From: Nannochloropsis oceanica | Taxonomy: Eukaryota > Sar > Eustigmatophyceae > Eustigmatales > Monodopsidaceae | Direction: 5' to 3' | Length of the DNA stretch: 64,000 nucleotides | Assembly (NCBI GenBank): GCA_004519485.1 | Contig: CP038108.1 | Coordinates: 868,001 to 932,000 of the forward strand | Shown: positions 53,502 through 63,790 of the stretch, piece after piece | Position numbering within the stretch: position 1 is the stretch's first letter | Layout of the letters: each line of letters begins with the position of its first letter | The notes under the pieces: generated by a model | The model's database searches: none | What the model was told of the DNA's origin: nothing | What the model saw: the letters and a program-made list of their open reading frames with translations, nothing else | Translations under genes and position numbers: made by a program

Positions 53502-54899
53502 ATGGGACGACGAGCAATTATCCTGGCCGCCGCGCTCCCGGCACTGGGAGCCGCCTTCTTGGCGCCGCAAGGAGCCCGTCACTCGTGGGTGGGGAAGAGC
53601 CAGCAGCAACCAAGGCAACAAGGCAAGGTCTACATGACCCGTCAGGGCGTTCAAGACAAGATGGAGCGGGCCTTCATGAGGAATGCGATCCTGAACAAGC
53701 AGACGTACGGATATACGGTAGTTGTGGAGGAGACTGAGTACGACGAGAACTTTTCCGCGGCGGGCCGGGACGAGGATGACGATGTGGATGGGGAGGCAGA
53801 GGTGTTCTCGCCCTTGGAGCTCAAGGCAATGTACGGCGAGGAGTACTCAGGGCCATTCGCGGAGGGTGACATTGGCTCTGGCATTGGTGACTTTTCTTTG
53901 CCGTCCTATAGCAAGGGGGAGATCATCAAGGGGATTGTGCTTGAGTACGATAATGGCGGGGCGCTTGTCGATGTCGGGTCTAAGGCTCCTGCATTCTTGC
54001 CAGCGCGGGAGGTAAGCATTAACCCAGCAGATAAGATGCAAGATCTGGTTCGCCTGGATGAGGAGCTGGAGTTCCAGGTGATTTCTGATGGGGACGAGGA
54101 TGGGGCGATTATGCTGTCGTTGAAGCGCATTCAGTACGAGAAGACTTGGGAGTCTCTGCAGAAGCTTCAGGCGGCGGATGCGTCGTTCAAGGGCACGGTT
54201 ACGGGCGTGAACAAGGGTGGGGCTATTGTGCTTGTGGAGGGGCTGAGGGCTTTCTTGCCCGGCTCCCACTTGTCGGGCGTGTATGCCGATGATTCCCTGG
54301 TGGGGCAAGTCCTGCCTCTGAAATTTTTGGAGCTGAACAAGGATAATGGAAAGCTTGTGGTGTCTCACCGAAGGGCGCTGGTTGATAGCCAAATGGACTC
54401 TATGTCTCGAGGAGATGTGGTGTTGGGGATGGTGAAGCTGCTGAAGCCCTACGGAGCGTTCGTGGAGGTGAATGGCATGAGCGGCTTGCTGCACATTAGC
54501 CAGGTATCCTATGACCGTGTGGAGGACTTGAGTTTGGTCGTCCAGCCGGGGCAGAAGATAAAGTGTATGATTGTGGATCATGATAAGGTGAACGGACGAA
54601 TCGCTTTGTCGACCAAGACATTGGAGCCTGAGCCGGGTGACATGTTGAAGGACAGGCAAAAGGTGTTCGACATGGCCGAGGCAACTGCGAAGAAATATCA
54701 CGAGCGCATGGAGGCCGAGAGGAAGGCGAGGGAGGAAGCTGCGAAGGACATTGTATTGGGCTTGTCGGAGGGGTTGACTGGTCTGGATGGTGGGTATGAT
54801 GGCTTTGACTCCGATCCACTGGCTGGCCTTGATGCTTTCAAGATGGACCCCCTCGCGGGCATCCAGATGGAGCCGATCTATACGGATGAGAAGAAGTAA
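53502..54899 (+). CDS. rps1: Plastid 30S ribosomal protein S1
   Basis: S1 helps the small ribosomal subunit bind mRNA. 465 residues, one exon. The N-terminus is a signal peptide ending LGAAF-LAP (ASAF type), so the protein is nuclear-coded and plastid-sent. Three S1 RNA-binding repeats follow, near residues 137-205 (KGEIIKGIVLEYDNGGALVD), 226-290 (FKGTVTGVNKGGAIVLVEG) and 303-372 (GDVVLGMVKLLKPYGAFVEV with SGLLHISQVSYDRV). Three repeats match plastid and cyanobacterial S1, against six in E. coli. A charged helix (about 385-420) and an acidic Gly/Asp tail end it. Confidence 0.93.
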   Translation: MGRRAIILAAALPALGAAFLAPQGARHSWVGKSQQQPRQQGKVYMTRQGVQDKMERAFMRNAILNKQTYGYTVVVEETEYDENFSAAGRDEDDDVDGEAEVFSPLELKAMYGEEYSGPFAEGDIGSGIGDFSLPSYSKGEIIKGIVLEYDNGGALVDVGSKAPAFLPAREVSINPADKMQDLVRLDEELEFQVISDGDEDGAIMLSLKRIQYEKTWESLQKLQAADASFKGTVTGVNKGGAIVLVEGLRAFLPGSHLSGVYADDSLVGQVLPLKFLELNKDNGKLVVSHRRALVDSQMDSMSRGDVVLGMVKLLKPYGAFVEVNGMSGLLHISQVSYDRVEDLSLVVQPGQKIKCMIVDHDKVNGRIALSTKTLEPEPGDMLKDRQKVFDMAEATAKKYHERMEAERKAREEAAKDIVLGLSEGLTGLDGGYDGFDSDPLAGLDAFKMDPLAGIQMEPIYTDEKK

Positions 54900-56335
54900 A
54901 GAGAGAAAGGGCAGCCGGGGGGGGTCTGACTAGGAACTGGATGATGAACAGTGGGGAGCAAGGCGGGAGGAATAGAGAGAGGAAGGGCGGTTTGGTGGTC
55001 ATGCCTTTGTGGGAAGAGTTAACTTCGTTTTGAAGGATGGGGACGTACGATTTCATCTATATACGAAAAGAGGGAGGGGTGACGGAGGGTGTGAGAGGTA
55101 GGAAGGGCGCTCACATTTGCGGTGGCGGGAAGAGAAGGCGACGATGACGAATACGGGCTTGACGACGACGGCAACAGCAACAGCAGCAGCAGCAACAGAA
55201 GCTTCAACACGTGTTTCTCACGTTTATTTTGTCGATGGGACTGCTTGTTCTGTCTTTGTTTGGTGTCGGTCCTCACGGTTGTGATGCGGAGGAGTTGCAC
55301 GCGTGGTGGTGTGTGTGTTTAAAACAACGAATTAAAAGAAGCAGAACGAAAGAAGAAGACAAGAAAAAAAAGACAAGCTTAAGAATCTTGAGAAGCGAGG
55401 GCTGACTCGTACGTTTATTTTCCCCTCCAATTTTTTCATCTTTTCGACCGGCTGCGTACTCACGTCTCATCAAAGGAAGCTAGCTATCAACATCTTTCGG
55501 CATCTACCTTTTTTCTTGCCCTTTCTTTTTCTGGTCGGTTGGATATCATCCATCTCCAAAACATTTTCTCCTCTGTGTTCTCTTTCATCTTTCCGCATTG
55601 TTTCGCTATACGACAGACCGCCCGACGTAGATAAAAACAACTTGCTTATTCGCTACTGGTGCATCCTTCTTCTCCTGCCTCTCTTCATATTTATTTCCAT
55701 TAAGGGGTTGCAACTAAGCATTAACTCGGGGAGCGGGGGGGGGGTGCTGCTCAAATGCCAGTCAGCCATCGGACATGTCAAAATGTACATAGGCTGTGAC
55801 ACACGCCAGTATTGCCACGTCCCCAACCCCCCTATCCGTTATACTTCTTCCCTCTTTTGCTTATTTAAAGTGCAGCTGTCCTTCTTTTTATCTCCCTATC
55901 TGTCGACATTTTTTTGCTTTGTCTAAGATATGCTACTGCAGCTCTTTCTGCTTATACTGCTGCCGCCAGTGCTGATGCTGCTCTTGCTCTTCTTCCTCGT
56001 ACTGCTCTTACCAGTCGCTGTCATGTCTCTTCCCTTGCTGTTGTTGCAGACGTGTGCGTCTCCCGCTCCATAAATTATAGCAAGAGTTTACATTGCAGCG
56101 CACTAACAATATTCTATCCCTCGAATTAACAATTATTGAATGAGAAAACACACATGTTCTATGTGACAGGCACACTCTATGCACATAAATGCCCAAATTT
56201 TCGCTTTCCTCTTTCATCACTCCGACGGAGAAAAATTGAAGGCAACCCAGAAAAAACATTCTACATCCCCACCCATCACTCTCAAGCCCTTCCGTCCCTC
56301 CCTCCATCCATCCTTCCTTCCCTCTAACATTCCTC
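54900..56335. other. Long convergent gap, RPS1 / CBS 3' ends
   Basis: 1.44 kb between two genes that point at each other, the longest unexplained gap here. AT-rich, with short repeats of AAC/AGC near 55165-55200. A 136-codon plus-strand frame (55516-55926) is hydrophobic and of mixed composition, but has no family likeness. I see no tRNA or other RNA fold. Confidence 0.45.
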
Positions 56336-58045
56336 TCAGACACCCCCATATCCCACTTCTTCCACGGGTTTACTTGAAATATAATTCAATAAATCGATCC
56401 GCGTCGCCACGCCCGTCACCACCGACCTCGTTGCACTCGGCAACACCCTCTTCTCCCCCCCTCCCTCCCCTCCTCCCCCACCTTTCATCATCATACTCTT
56501 TCCCCCCGTGTACTGCAATTGCTCCGCCACCACCAAAGCATAGTGGTCCCTGTCGAAAATGTTGGCCAAGTCCCCGAGTGTGTCCCCCATGTTTACCTTG
56601 CGGAACTGCGGGTACAACGCACATGTAATGTCATCATCCGGCTGGACCCTGTTGGAGACAAGCTTAGCGGTCAAGTTCCCTTCGGTCACCACCCCCAGGA
56701 TCTGCCCATCCACCGAAATCACGGGCAACGTATCAAACCCCTGTGCTGAGAGGAGACCGATTGCTTCCTTGCAGGTGACGCCGGGGGCGATGGTTATGGG
56801 GGTTTGGAGGTGAAGGTCTTGCACGCGTTTCTTGGCCCACCAGGTTTTGTACTGCGGGCGGTCGATGAGATTACCGTCAGCGAAACCCGCTTCAATCATC
56901 CACTGGTCCGACACCAGCTTTGTCATGTAATTTCGACTTGAATCCGGCAACAGCACCACCACCCTCTTCCCCGCCGGCAGACTTTTCGCCACCCTCACTG
57001 CTGCTGCCATTGCCGACCCACATGACCCGCCACACAACAGGCCTTCGTCTCTGATCAGCCTTCGGGCCATCAACAACGACTCCCTATCATCCGTCTTTAA
57101 CCACTCATCAACCAATGCCCGATCCAAGACTGTGGGAACGAAGTCATAGCCAATGCCCTCCACCTTATAACTGGTCAGCCTATCTCGGTCATTCAAACTA
57201 TCCGGCTCCGCTAAAATAGACCCAACGGGATCCACCCCCACAATCGTCAAATGCGGCAATCGCTCCTTCAACTTTCTCCCTATCCCTGTTAAGGTGCCCC
57301 CGGTTCCTGCCGAAATCACAAGAACGTCAATCTGTCCCCCCGTCTGCTCGAGGAGCTCCTCCGCGGTGTGGTCATAATGCGCAATGGGATTAGACGCGTT
57401 CGAGTACTGATCCAAAATGTGACTGTTCGGAATCTCAGACTGCAAGCGCTTCGCCACGCCAATATGAGAGTCAGGAGAGTCATACGCAGCTTCCGTAGGT
57501 GTTCTGATGATCTCCGCGCCCAACGCCTTGAGGATATCGACTTTTTCCCGCGACATTTTCTCGGGCAAGGTAATGATCATTCGGTACCCTTTAATCGCGG
57601 CAGCCAAGGCAAGGCCAATCCCTGTATTCCCTGAGGTGGGCTCAATCAACGTGTCCCCCGGCTTTATCCTCCCCGAACGCTCCGCGTCCTCAATCATCCG
57701 CTTTCCAATTCTGTCCTTCACGGAGCCGCCCGAATTGAAAAACTCACACTTGGCCAGAACCTCACACTTGATCCCTTCGGCCTCCGTGATTTTGTTGATG
57801 CGCACCAGCGGAGTATCACCAATATGATCGAGAATCGTATTGAGGATTTTCGGCTTGGGCTGGTGAGTTTCGTGCAGGTGCGGGGAGGCCTCCGTAGTGT
57901 TGGGGGTCCAGGTGCATTTAACAGGCCCGTCGGTCCGACCTTGACGGTAGGTAGCTCCATCAGCAGCGGCTGCGGCCGCTGCAGAGGGCTTGCGTTTCGT
58001 ACCGGCGTAGGGGCATATCGCAGGGGCGTCGCCGCTCGTGGACAT
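56336..58045 (-). CDS. CBS: Cystathionine beta-synthase with heme-site residues and CBS pair
   Basis: CBS joins serine and homocysteine to cystathionine, using PLP. 569 residues, one exon. The N-terminus has PVKCTWTP...SPHLHE: C44 and H56 line up with human heme ligands C52 and H65 (one residue shorter between them). The PLP core (about 66-400) shows IGDTPLVRINKI, CEFFNSGGSVKDR with the PLP lysine K110, EPTSGNTGIGLALAAAIKGY, ISAGTGGTLTGIG and VEGIGYDFVPTVLDR. Human CBS's CxxC before IIGVDP is absent here. Two C-terminal CBS repeats follow (about 430-560), the usual site for S-adenosylmethionine control. No organelle presequence, so likely cytosolic. Confidence 0.95.
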   Translation of the reverse strand: MSTSGDAPAICPYAGTKRKPSAAAAAAADGATYRQGRTDGPVKCTWTPNTTEASPHLHETHQPKPKILNTILDHIGDTPLVRINKITEAEGIKCEVLAKCEFFNSGGSVKDRIGKRMIEDAERSGRIKPGDTLIEPTSGNTGIGLALAAAIKGYRMIITLPEKMSREKVDILKALGAEIIRTPTEAAYDSPDSHIGVAKRLQSEIPNSHILDQYSNASNPIAHYDHTAEELLEQTGGQIDVLVISAGTGGTLTGIGRKLKERLPHLTIVGVDPVGSILAEPDSLNDRDRLTSYKVEGIGYDFVPTVLDRALVDEWLKTDDRESLLMARRLIRDEGLLCGGSCGSAMAAAVRVAKSLPAGKRVVVLLPDSSRNYMTKLVSDQWMIEAGFADGNLIDRPQYKTWWAKKRVQDLHLQTPITIAPGVTCKEAIGLLSAQGFDTLPVISVDGQILGVVTEGNLTAKLVSNRVQPDDDITCALYPQFRKVNMGDTLGDLANIFDRDHYALVVAEQLQYTGGKSMMMKGGGGGEGGGEKRVLPSATRSVVTGVATRIDLLNYISSKPVEEVGYGGV

Positions 58046-58449
58046 TGTTGGTCGTGGTGCGAGGGATGATGGCGTTTTAGGCGGGGAAAGAGGGAGGGGG
58101 TGATGTGAGGGATTGCAGGCTTTGGCGTGACGTCTGTTGTTTTTCGCTAGGTGTGGAAAGGAGATAACGATGAGATGAGGGTCATGCTAGTGAGTAACAT
58201 GTGTGGGGCGCTCCTGTGTGGTGTACAGATGAAATGAAATGCTTTGAAAATTAAAATTAAGAAGGGAGAAAGTAGGCGCAAGGCGCCATAGAAGAATGAC
58301 ATGCATGGTTTTCGCGGGGGGCATCACTTCCTTTCGGCTATACCCCAGCACTAGAGCGCCAATTAGCACCCCACACGCACAGGCCATTCCCTCGTTATTA
58401 ACCTGACCGTGATATCAAAGCGCACTGTGCTCTTGCTAGCAGGCCTGAA
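58046..58449. promoter_or_regulatory. Divergent promoter region, CBS (-) / YIF1 (+)
   Basis: 404 bases between outward-facing start codons. No recognised element. Confidence 0.5.
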
Positions 58450-58661
58450 ATGGTCTGCTCCACACTGCCCGCATCATCACCATATTTGAACACGCCTTCG
58501 TTATCCCCACACCCACAGTGCGCCATCAAACCCCGCCCAGCAATGCATCAGCACGTGCCCATTGAAGAGAACCAGCCTTGGCACCAGTCCCAGTACCAGC
58601 AGCAGTCACGACAAACGCAGCAACACCAGGCGTACAACCCTGCCCAGAATGGGGTGCCCCA

Positions 58662-58692
<31 letters not shown>

Positions 58693-59712
58693 CAACAACA
58701 ACAATACCAGCCCCACCAACAACTGCAGCCAGGCGTGAATGTCTTCAACCCTGGGGCCTACAAGCAGCAGCAGCAGCAGCAACAGCATCTACAGCAGCAA
58801 CAACCACAACAGCAGCAACAGCAGGCGCCCTATGGAGGAGGGCCGCCGTCGACGTTTGGGAGACATCCGGGCGGGCAGCAAAACATGGACTTTGGCCTGG
58901 ACGCTATCACTGCCGCGGCCAACAGCCAAGCGTTTAGCATGGGAGTGGGAATGGGGCAAGATTACCTGAATGCGAGTGTGAATCGGTACATTCCTTGGTT
59001 TACCTCTGTGTGGCAGGGCCTCAAATATTACTTTGCCGTAAATCACCACTATGTGAAACGTAAGCTTTTCACTTTGGTCTTCCCCTTCCGCAAGCGGCAC
59101 TGGAGAAGAGAGGCCAAGGACGATGGTGACGTGGGAGTAGGGGGTGGAGGGCAGATAGGGAGTTCGAGTGGAGGAGTGGGGGGAGGAAGGCCGCATTATC
59201 AGGTGCCGATGCTGGATGAGAATGCGCCCGACCTCTACATTCCGCTGATGGCCTTCGTGACGTATGTGCTGGTGACGGGCTATGCGAAGGGGACAAAGAA
59301 CTCGTTCACACCTGAGGTGTTGGTGGAGGTGACATCGTCGTGCTTGGTGATGCAGCTGTTGGAGATAGCAGTTATCCGTCTGGGTCTTTACTTACTCCAA
59401 GCCCCCGCCTCCCTCCTTGACCTTCTGGCCGTTACGGGTTACAAATACGTCGCTCTAAACATCAACATGCTCCTTGGCCTTAACCTCGGGTCGCGCATTT
59501 ATCTCGCTGTCATGATTTATACGGGGCTAGCCATGGCTTACTTTTCTCTCAAGACCTTTGCGCAAGCTGTGCGCCTGGCAGGGCCGCGGGACCTAGCCTC
59601 GGCCCCTGTCCGGGTTGAGCTGATGGTGTTGGGGTTTGCTTTGCTTCAATTTTTTTCCGTGTGGTGGTTAGGATATTCTGGGGATTTAAAGACGATGCCG
59701 ACTAATGTATAA
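58450..59712 (+). CDS. YIF1: YIF1-family ER-Golgi membrane protein
   Basis: YIF1 partners YIP1/Rab GTPases in ER-to-Golgi transport. 420 residues, one exon, if started at 58450; an ATG at 58543 (MHQHVPIEENQPW) is an equal candidate and drops 31 residues with no family match. The first 130 residues are Gln-rich (CAG/CAA runs) with Pro and Tyr, cytosolic by type. The conserved part runs about 170-415: VNRYIPWFTSVWQGLKYYF, DLYIPLMAFVTYVLVTGYAK, YKYVALNINMLLGLNLGSRI, with about five membrane helices at the C-terminal end, as in the family. A Gly-rich insert (about 225-250) is unusual. Confidence 0.9.
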
Positions 59713-59983
59713 GGAGGGAGGGAGGAGGGAAAGAGTGTATGGAAGCCGTGGGGAAGGGCATGGATCTTCATGTGATGACCACAGCACCAAAAATCGAAAA
59801 AAGTAACGTTGGCGTCTCGTTCTGTTCAAGATCCAAAGAAACGCACATAAACATATACATACGCTATCATTCATTTATGTCTGTAATCTCATTTAAAAGC
59901 CTGAAGCATAAAGTTTGGTCATTCGGTAATTCGTCACAATCCACCCGTAACGGCACACCCGACCAGCCAACGGAGAACTCTCA

Positions 59984-60031
59984 TCGTTCGCTCACGGGGA
60001 GGGTAGTTCGTTCGCTCCTGGGGAGGGTAGT
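59984..60031 (+). repeat. Two-copy 24-bp tandem repeat
   Basis: Copies 59984-60007 and 60008-60031 differ at two adjacent bases. Each holds TCGTTCGCTC and GGGGAGGGTAGT. Confidence 0.9.
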
Positions 60032-60211
60032 GAGAGTATGTGGGGTGGATTGAGTGTGTAACGTGTGTAACATGCAAGCACCTAAGGGAAAGTTTGTCTC
60101 ATATGTGTGTATTGCCTCCCCCGTAGCGCTAGTTGTGAAAAGCAAAACACACGTCGCTGAACCCCTAGAAACGCCCCACGCTTGGAGAAACCCTACTCAC
60201 ACACACTTTCT

Positions 60212-60264
60212 ATGTATGTATATCTATATATGATACATGTGTACAGATATATATATATATACAG
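60212..60264 (+). repeat. TA/TATG-rich microsatellite
   Basis: Alternating TA with TATG variants, ending in a pure (AT)n run, about 110 bases before the next start codon. It may act as promoter DNA. Confidence 0.8.
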
Positions 60265-60371
60265 GCCGATACTATTGTCTGCTGCCCTTCTTGTGTCCAC
60301 GTCTCCGCATTCCCGAGGGCCCAGGGGGCATAGGTTACGTCGCGGCTTTTGGGAGCATCAACAAACTCAAC

Positions 60372-63300
60372 ATGTCCTCCTCCATGGCCGTCCCGCCGAG
60401 CCCCATTCATTTCCATAACCCTGGCGATGTGACCGTGGAGAATATTTTCTTTCCCGAGAATGCCAAGCTACCCTTGGGAAGCCATTGCCTTGTTCAAGAG
60501 ACAGCGAAAGGGGTAAGTAATGCCGGCAAGCTGAATCCTCCTCCCGTTCTTCTTTCCGTTTGGCTAGCCTATAGCCGCACGACATACCATGAGCTCTCAC
60601 TTACCTGCCTGTCATGACCACATTCTTATTGGATTTTGATTAAAATACTCTACACTTCGCAATGCCGTGCACCGCGCAGATAGAAGGCGAAGATGGGTGG
60701 GACGGACCGCTCTATACACCGTGTCTGTCCTCATTTCGTCCCTTCTCAAATGCATCTATGCAATCCCCAAAATCACACACATACACACTAAGACGCACCT
60801 TCTCACACGTTTTTGTACCATATGTATACAAAACACAGTCGGTGCGCTATTGGGGACCCGTGCCCGAGCTAGGAGAAGGCGACTGGGTGGGGGTGGAGCT
60901 GGAACTGCCCATCGGCGACACTGACGGCTCATATGCTGGAAAGACATACTTCGTTGCACAGCCCAATCGAGCCATCTTCGTCAGTCCCTCCATTGTCACG
61001 CCCTACGACGAAGATATGTCGTCTGCGGCCATAATTGATGATGTTAAAAAGCGGCTGCAAGCCAAGGAACGGGAACGGGTGCAAAAAACAAACGCCGAAG
61101 CCTGGAACAAGCTTGACAACCACCAAGAGCAGCTCCTCCTCAAGCGGGCCTTAGTCCTTGAGAACATCTTTGGGACCTCCACCCGGCGCGTGAATGTCGA
61201 TCAAATGGACCCGGTTGAATTGGAGGAGGGGTATGACGGACCCCACGTGACTTTTCCTCTGACGGGAGATAGCCTGGTGGAGCTTCTTGACCATTTCAAG
61301 AAGGGAAAGTCTTTACACATTAAATATGCGCTGGATTTGCTTGCACAGTCTCGGAAGATTTTTGCAGCCGAGCCCACATTGCAGGATATCATGATTGGGG
61401 ACGGGCATAAGCTGACGTTGGTAGGGGACTTGCATGGGCAGTTGGCTGATCTTTTCACGATTTTTACTTTGAACGGCTTGCCGTCGGAGGAAAGCGAGTA
61501 TTTGTTCAATGGTGATATCGTGGATCGAGGGCAGTATGGTGCGGAGGTGCTCTTTACGATTTTGGCGTTCAAGTGCTTGTTCCCGCGGCAAGTAAGGGTG
61601 AACCGCGGCAACCACGAATGTCGGCAACAGAATCGCTTGATGGGGTTTGAGGAAGAAATCCTCAGTAAGTACCCAGGCTCCAATGGCCGCGTCCTCCTTG
61701 CAGCCTGTCAGAAGGTCTTTGACTGCATGCCCCTTTGTGCGTTGATCCAAGAGAAGATTTTTGTGGTCCACGGAGGGCTGTTTTCGAGGGATGGCGTCTC
61801 TCTTGATCATCTCCGGGGGGTCTCCCGGAAGCGCGAGCCGCCCGTCCATTCGGAGGTCTTTGAGGACCGTCTATATGAAGAGATGTTGTGGTCAGACCCC
61901 CGTGCTGATCTGGTGGGGAAGCAGCTTTCGACGAGGGGGGCGGGAGTTGAGTTCGGGCATGATGTAACGTTCGAGTTTTTGAGGACCAATCAGTTGGCCT
62001 TGATTGTACGCAGTCATGAATGTGTCAGCGAGGGATACGATTTGGTGCATAACGGTCGGGTGATGACCTTATTTTCAGCCTCGCGCTACTGTGGGTCACA
62101 GACAAATAAAGGGGCTTTCTTGTCAATGAAAAATGACTTGCAGCCGGAGATACAGCAGTTTTACGCGCATCCGTTGCAGGACTCGCATTGGACAACACCA
62201 GTTGAAGTAGGGCCGAAGGAACAGGCTGCTATGGCGCAGGTGTTAGAGGAGGATATGATAAAGATGATTATTGTCACGCTTTTGGATCAGAAGCCGTCAT
62301 TGTATTGGTACTACACGCAGGTGGACAAGGCGAAGACGGGATGGATCTCCGTGGAGGACTGGGCTACGGGCTTGAAAACAGTGCTGAAGCTTGACTTGCC
62401 ATATGCGTCCCTGGTGGGGCGCTTGGCGGATGTGGAGGAGGTGCCGGGGGAGGGTTTGGTTGAGGGGAAGGGGCCGTGGATTTGTTATGCGAAGTTTTTA
62501 GATCGGTACCGGGTCGAGATGACGGCGGGGGGGGCAGCGACAGCGTGGCAGGAGGCGGTTATTGATATGGTGTGTGAAAAGATGTTCTTGGCGTTGCGAA
62601 AGGGGGTTAAGACGAAAGGAAGGGATAAGAAGGCGACGTTAGACTCGATGGGGTCGTCTGTGAAGGATGCGTTCTCGCTGTTTGACGTTGATCAGGACGG
62701 AAAGATTGAATATGAAGAGTTTATTTCTCTGTTGAAAACTATGGATGTCGGCTTGTCGGAAGCGCAAATCTATGAGTTAATGCGAGGAATAGATAAGAAT
62801 AAGGACAGTGTCATTGACTTGGAGGAATTTACGTCGCGATTTGGGATTGTGTTCACCGGGTATGTGGACCGGGAAAATGAAGGGATGATCGCTGGCTTGT
62901 CCCCGGCAGATAGCAAGGTGCTGATGAAGGTCGGCGAGAAGCTGGTCAAGCAACGCCAGAATCTCCGGTACGTCTACGCAGAGATCATGGGAAAGCCCCC
63001 CCCTCCCCTTTCTCTCTCTCCCAGTCGCAGGGCCTCGAGCATCGTCAGGAGTGTAAGTGGGAGCGAGCAGAACGAGGAAGGGGAGGAGGAGGAGGATGCG
63101 ATCACGTACGACCAATTCAGGACGTTTGTTCGTAAGCTGGGGCTAGGCCCAGGCAAGACCTCAGATGAACAACTGTTGAGGTTGGCGAAGCATTTGGATA
63201 TGGACGGGAATGGGTCGATCAATTTTGCAGAGTTCTCGCGGGGGTTCAAGGTCGCGGATTTGAGGGAGTTGAGGCCGAAGCATCGCCGGGCGAGTAGTAC

Positions 63301-63790
63301 GATTAGTCTGGTGAAATTGCCGGAGGAGGAAAAGACGCACTTGGTACGGGACCGGGGATTCGTGACGCTGGAGAAGCAGATTTCGGAGGACGTAACAGGG
63401 ATGGAGGAGTCTGAAGCAGCGGCGGAGGAGGCGATGGCGGGGCCCGGGTGGACGGATCGGATCATTCAGCAGATGTCAAATTTTTTGTTCCAGTACCGGT
63501 TGGAATTGGCGTCGTTGTATCGTGCAATTGACGTAAATAATGACGGAGTTGTCTCGGCGGAAGAGTTCAGGGACGGATTTGTCAAGTTGAATCGGGTGTT
63601 CAATATGATGCTGACCGAGGAGCAAATTGAGTTATTGATGCATGCAATCGATCAGGATGGCAATGGACAAATCACATATAATGAGTTTCTAAAGGCGTTC
63701 AAGATTGTGGATACTCAAACCGACACGCTTGCTTCTTCCCGGTGGTCCTCCATGTCTGAGAGCGGGAGTAGCAGTGGGGAGAGTATGTGA
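60372..63790 (+). CDS. CAP-Gly / PPP-family Ser/Thr phosphatase / EF-hand protein (2 exons)
   Basis: Exons 60372-60512 and 60839-63790 join in phase to 1,030 residues. The join completes a CAP-Gly-like domain (about 33-100): LPLGSHCLVQETAKG from exon 1, then SVRYWGPVPELGEGDWVGVE and PNRAIFVSPS. The phosphatase (about 195-500) has all metal and phosphate motifs: GDLHGQ near 244, GDIVDRG, RGNHEC, and SHECVSEGYDLVHNGR; its order resembles PPEF/RdgC. Five EF-hand loops follow: DVDQDGKIEYEE, DKNKDSVIDLEE, DMDGNGSINFAE, DVNNDGVVSAEE, DQDGNGQITYNE. CAP-Gly domains bind microtubule or EEY-type tails, so a calcium-controlled phosphatase at the cytoskeleton is a fair inference. The frame is open before exon 2 from 60662, but the CAP-Gly fit favours the spliced form. 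Confidence 0.9.

Larger units (their letters stand above)
59713..60371. other. Intergenic, YIF1 to CAP-Gly phosphatase gene
   Basis: 659 bases with the YIF1 3' UTR and the next gene's promoter. It holds a 24-bp tandem duplication and a TA microsatellite (listed apart). No ORF or RNA supported. Confidence 0.5.

Noticed and set aside
55516-55926. 136-codon hydrophobic open frame
   Set aside because: No family likeness, no matching splice context, AT-rich intergenic composition.
60662-60838. Unspliced N-terminus of the phosphatase gene
   Set aside because: It reads through an intron and breaks the CAP-Gly domain that the 60372 exon completes.
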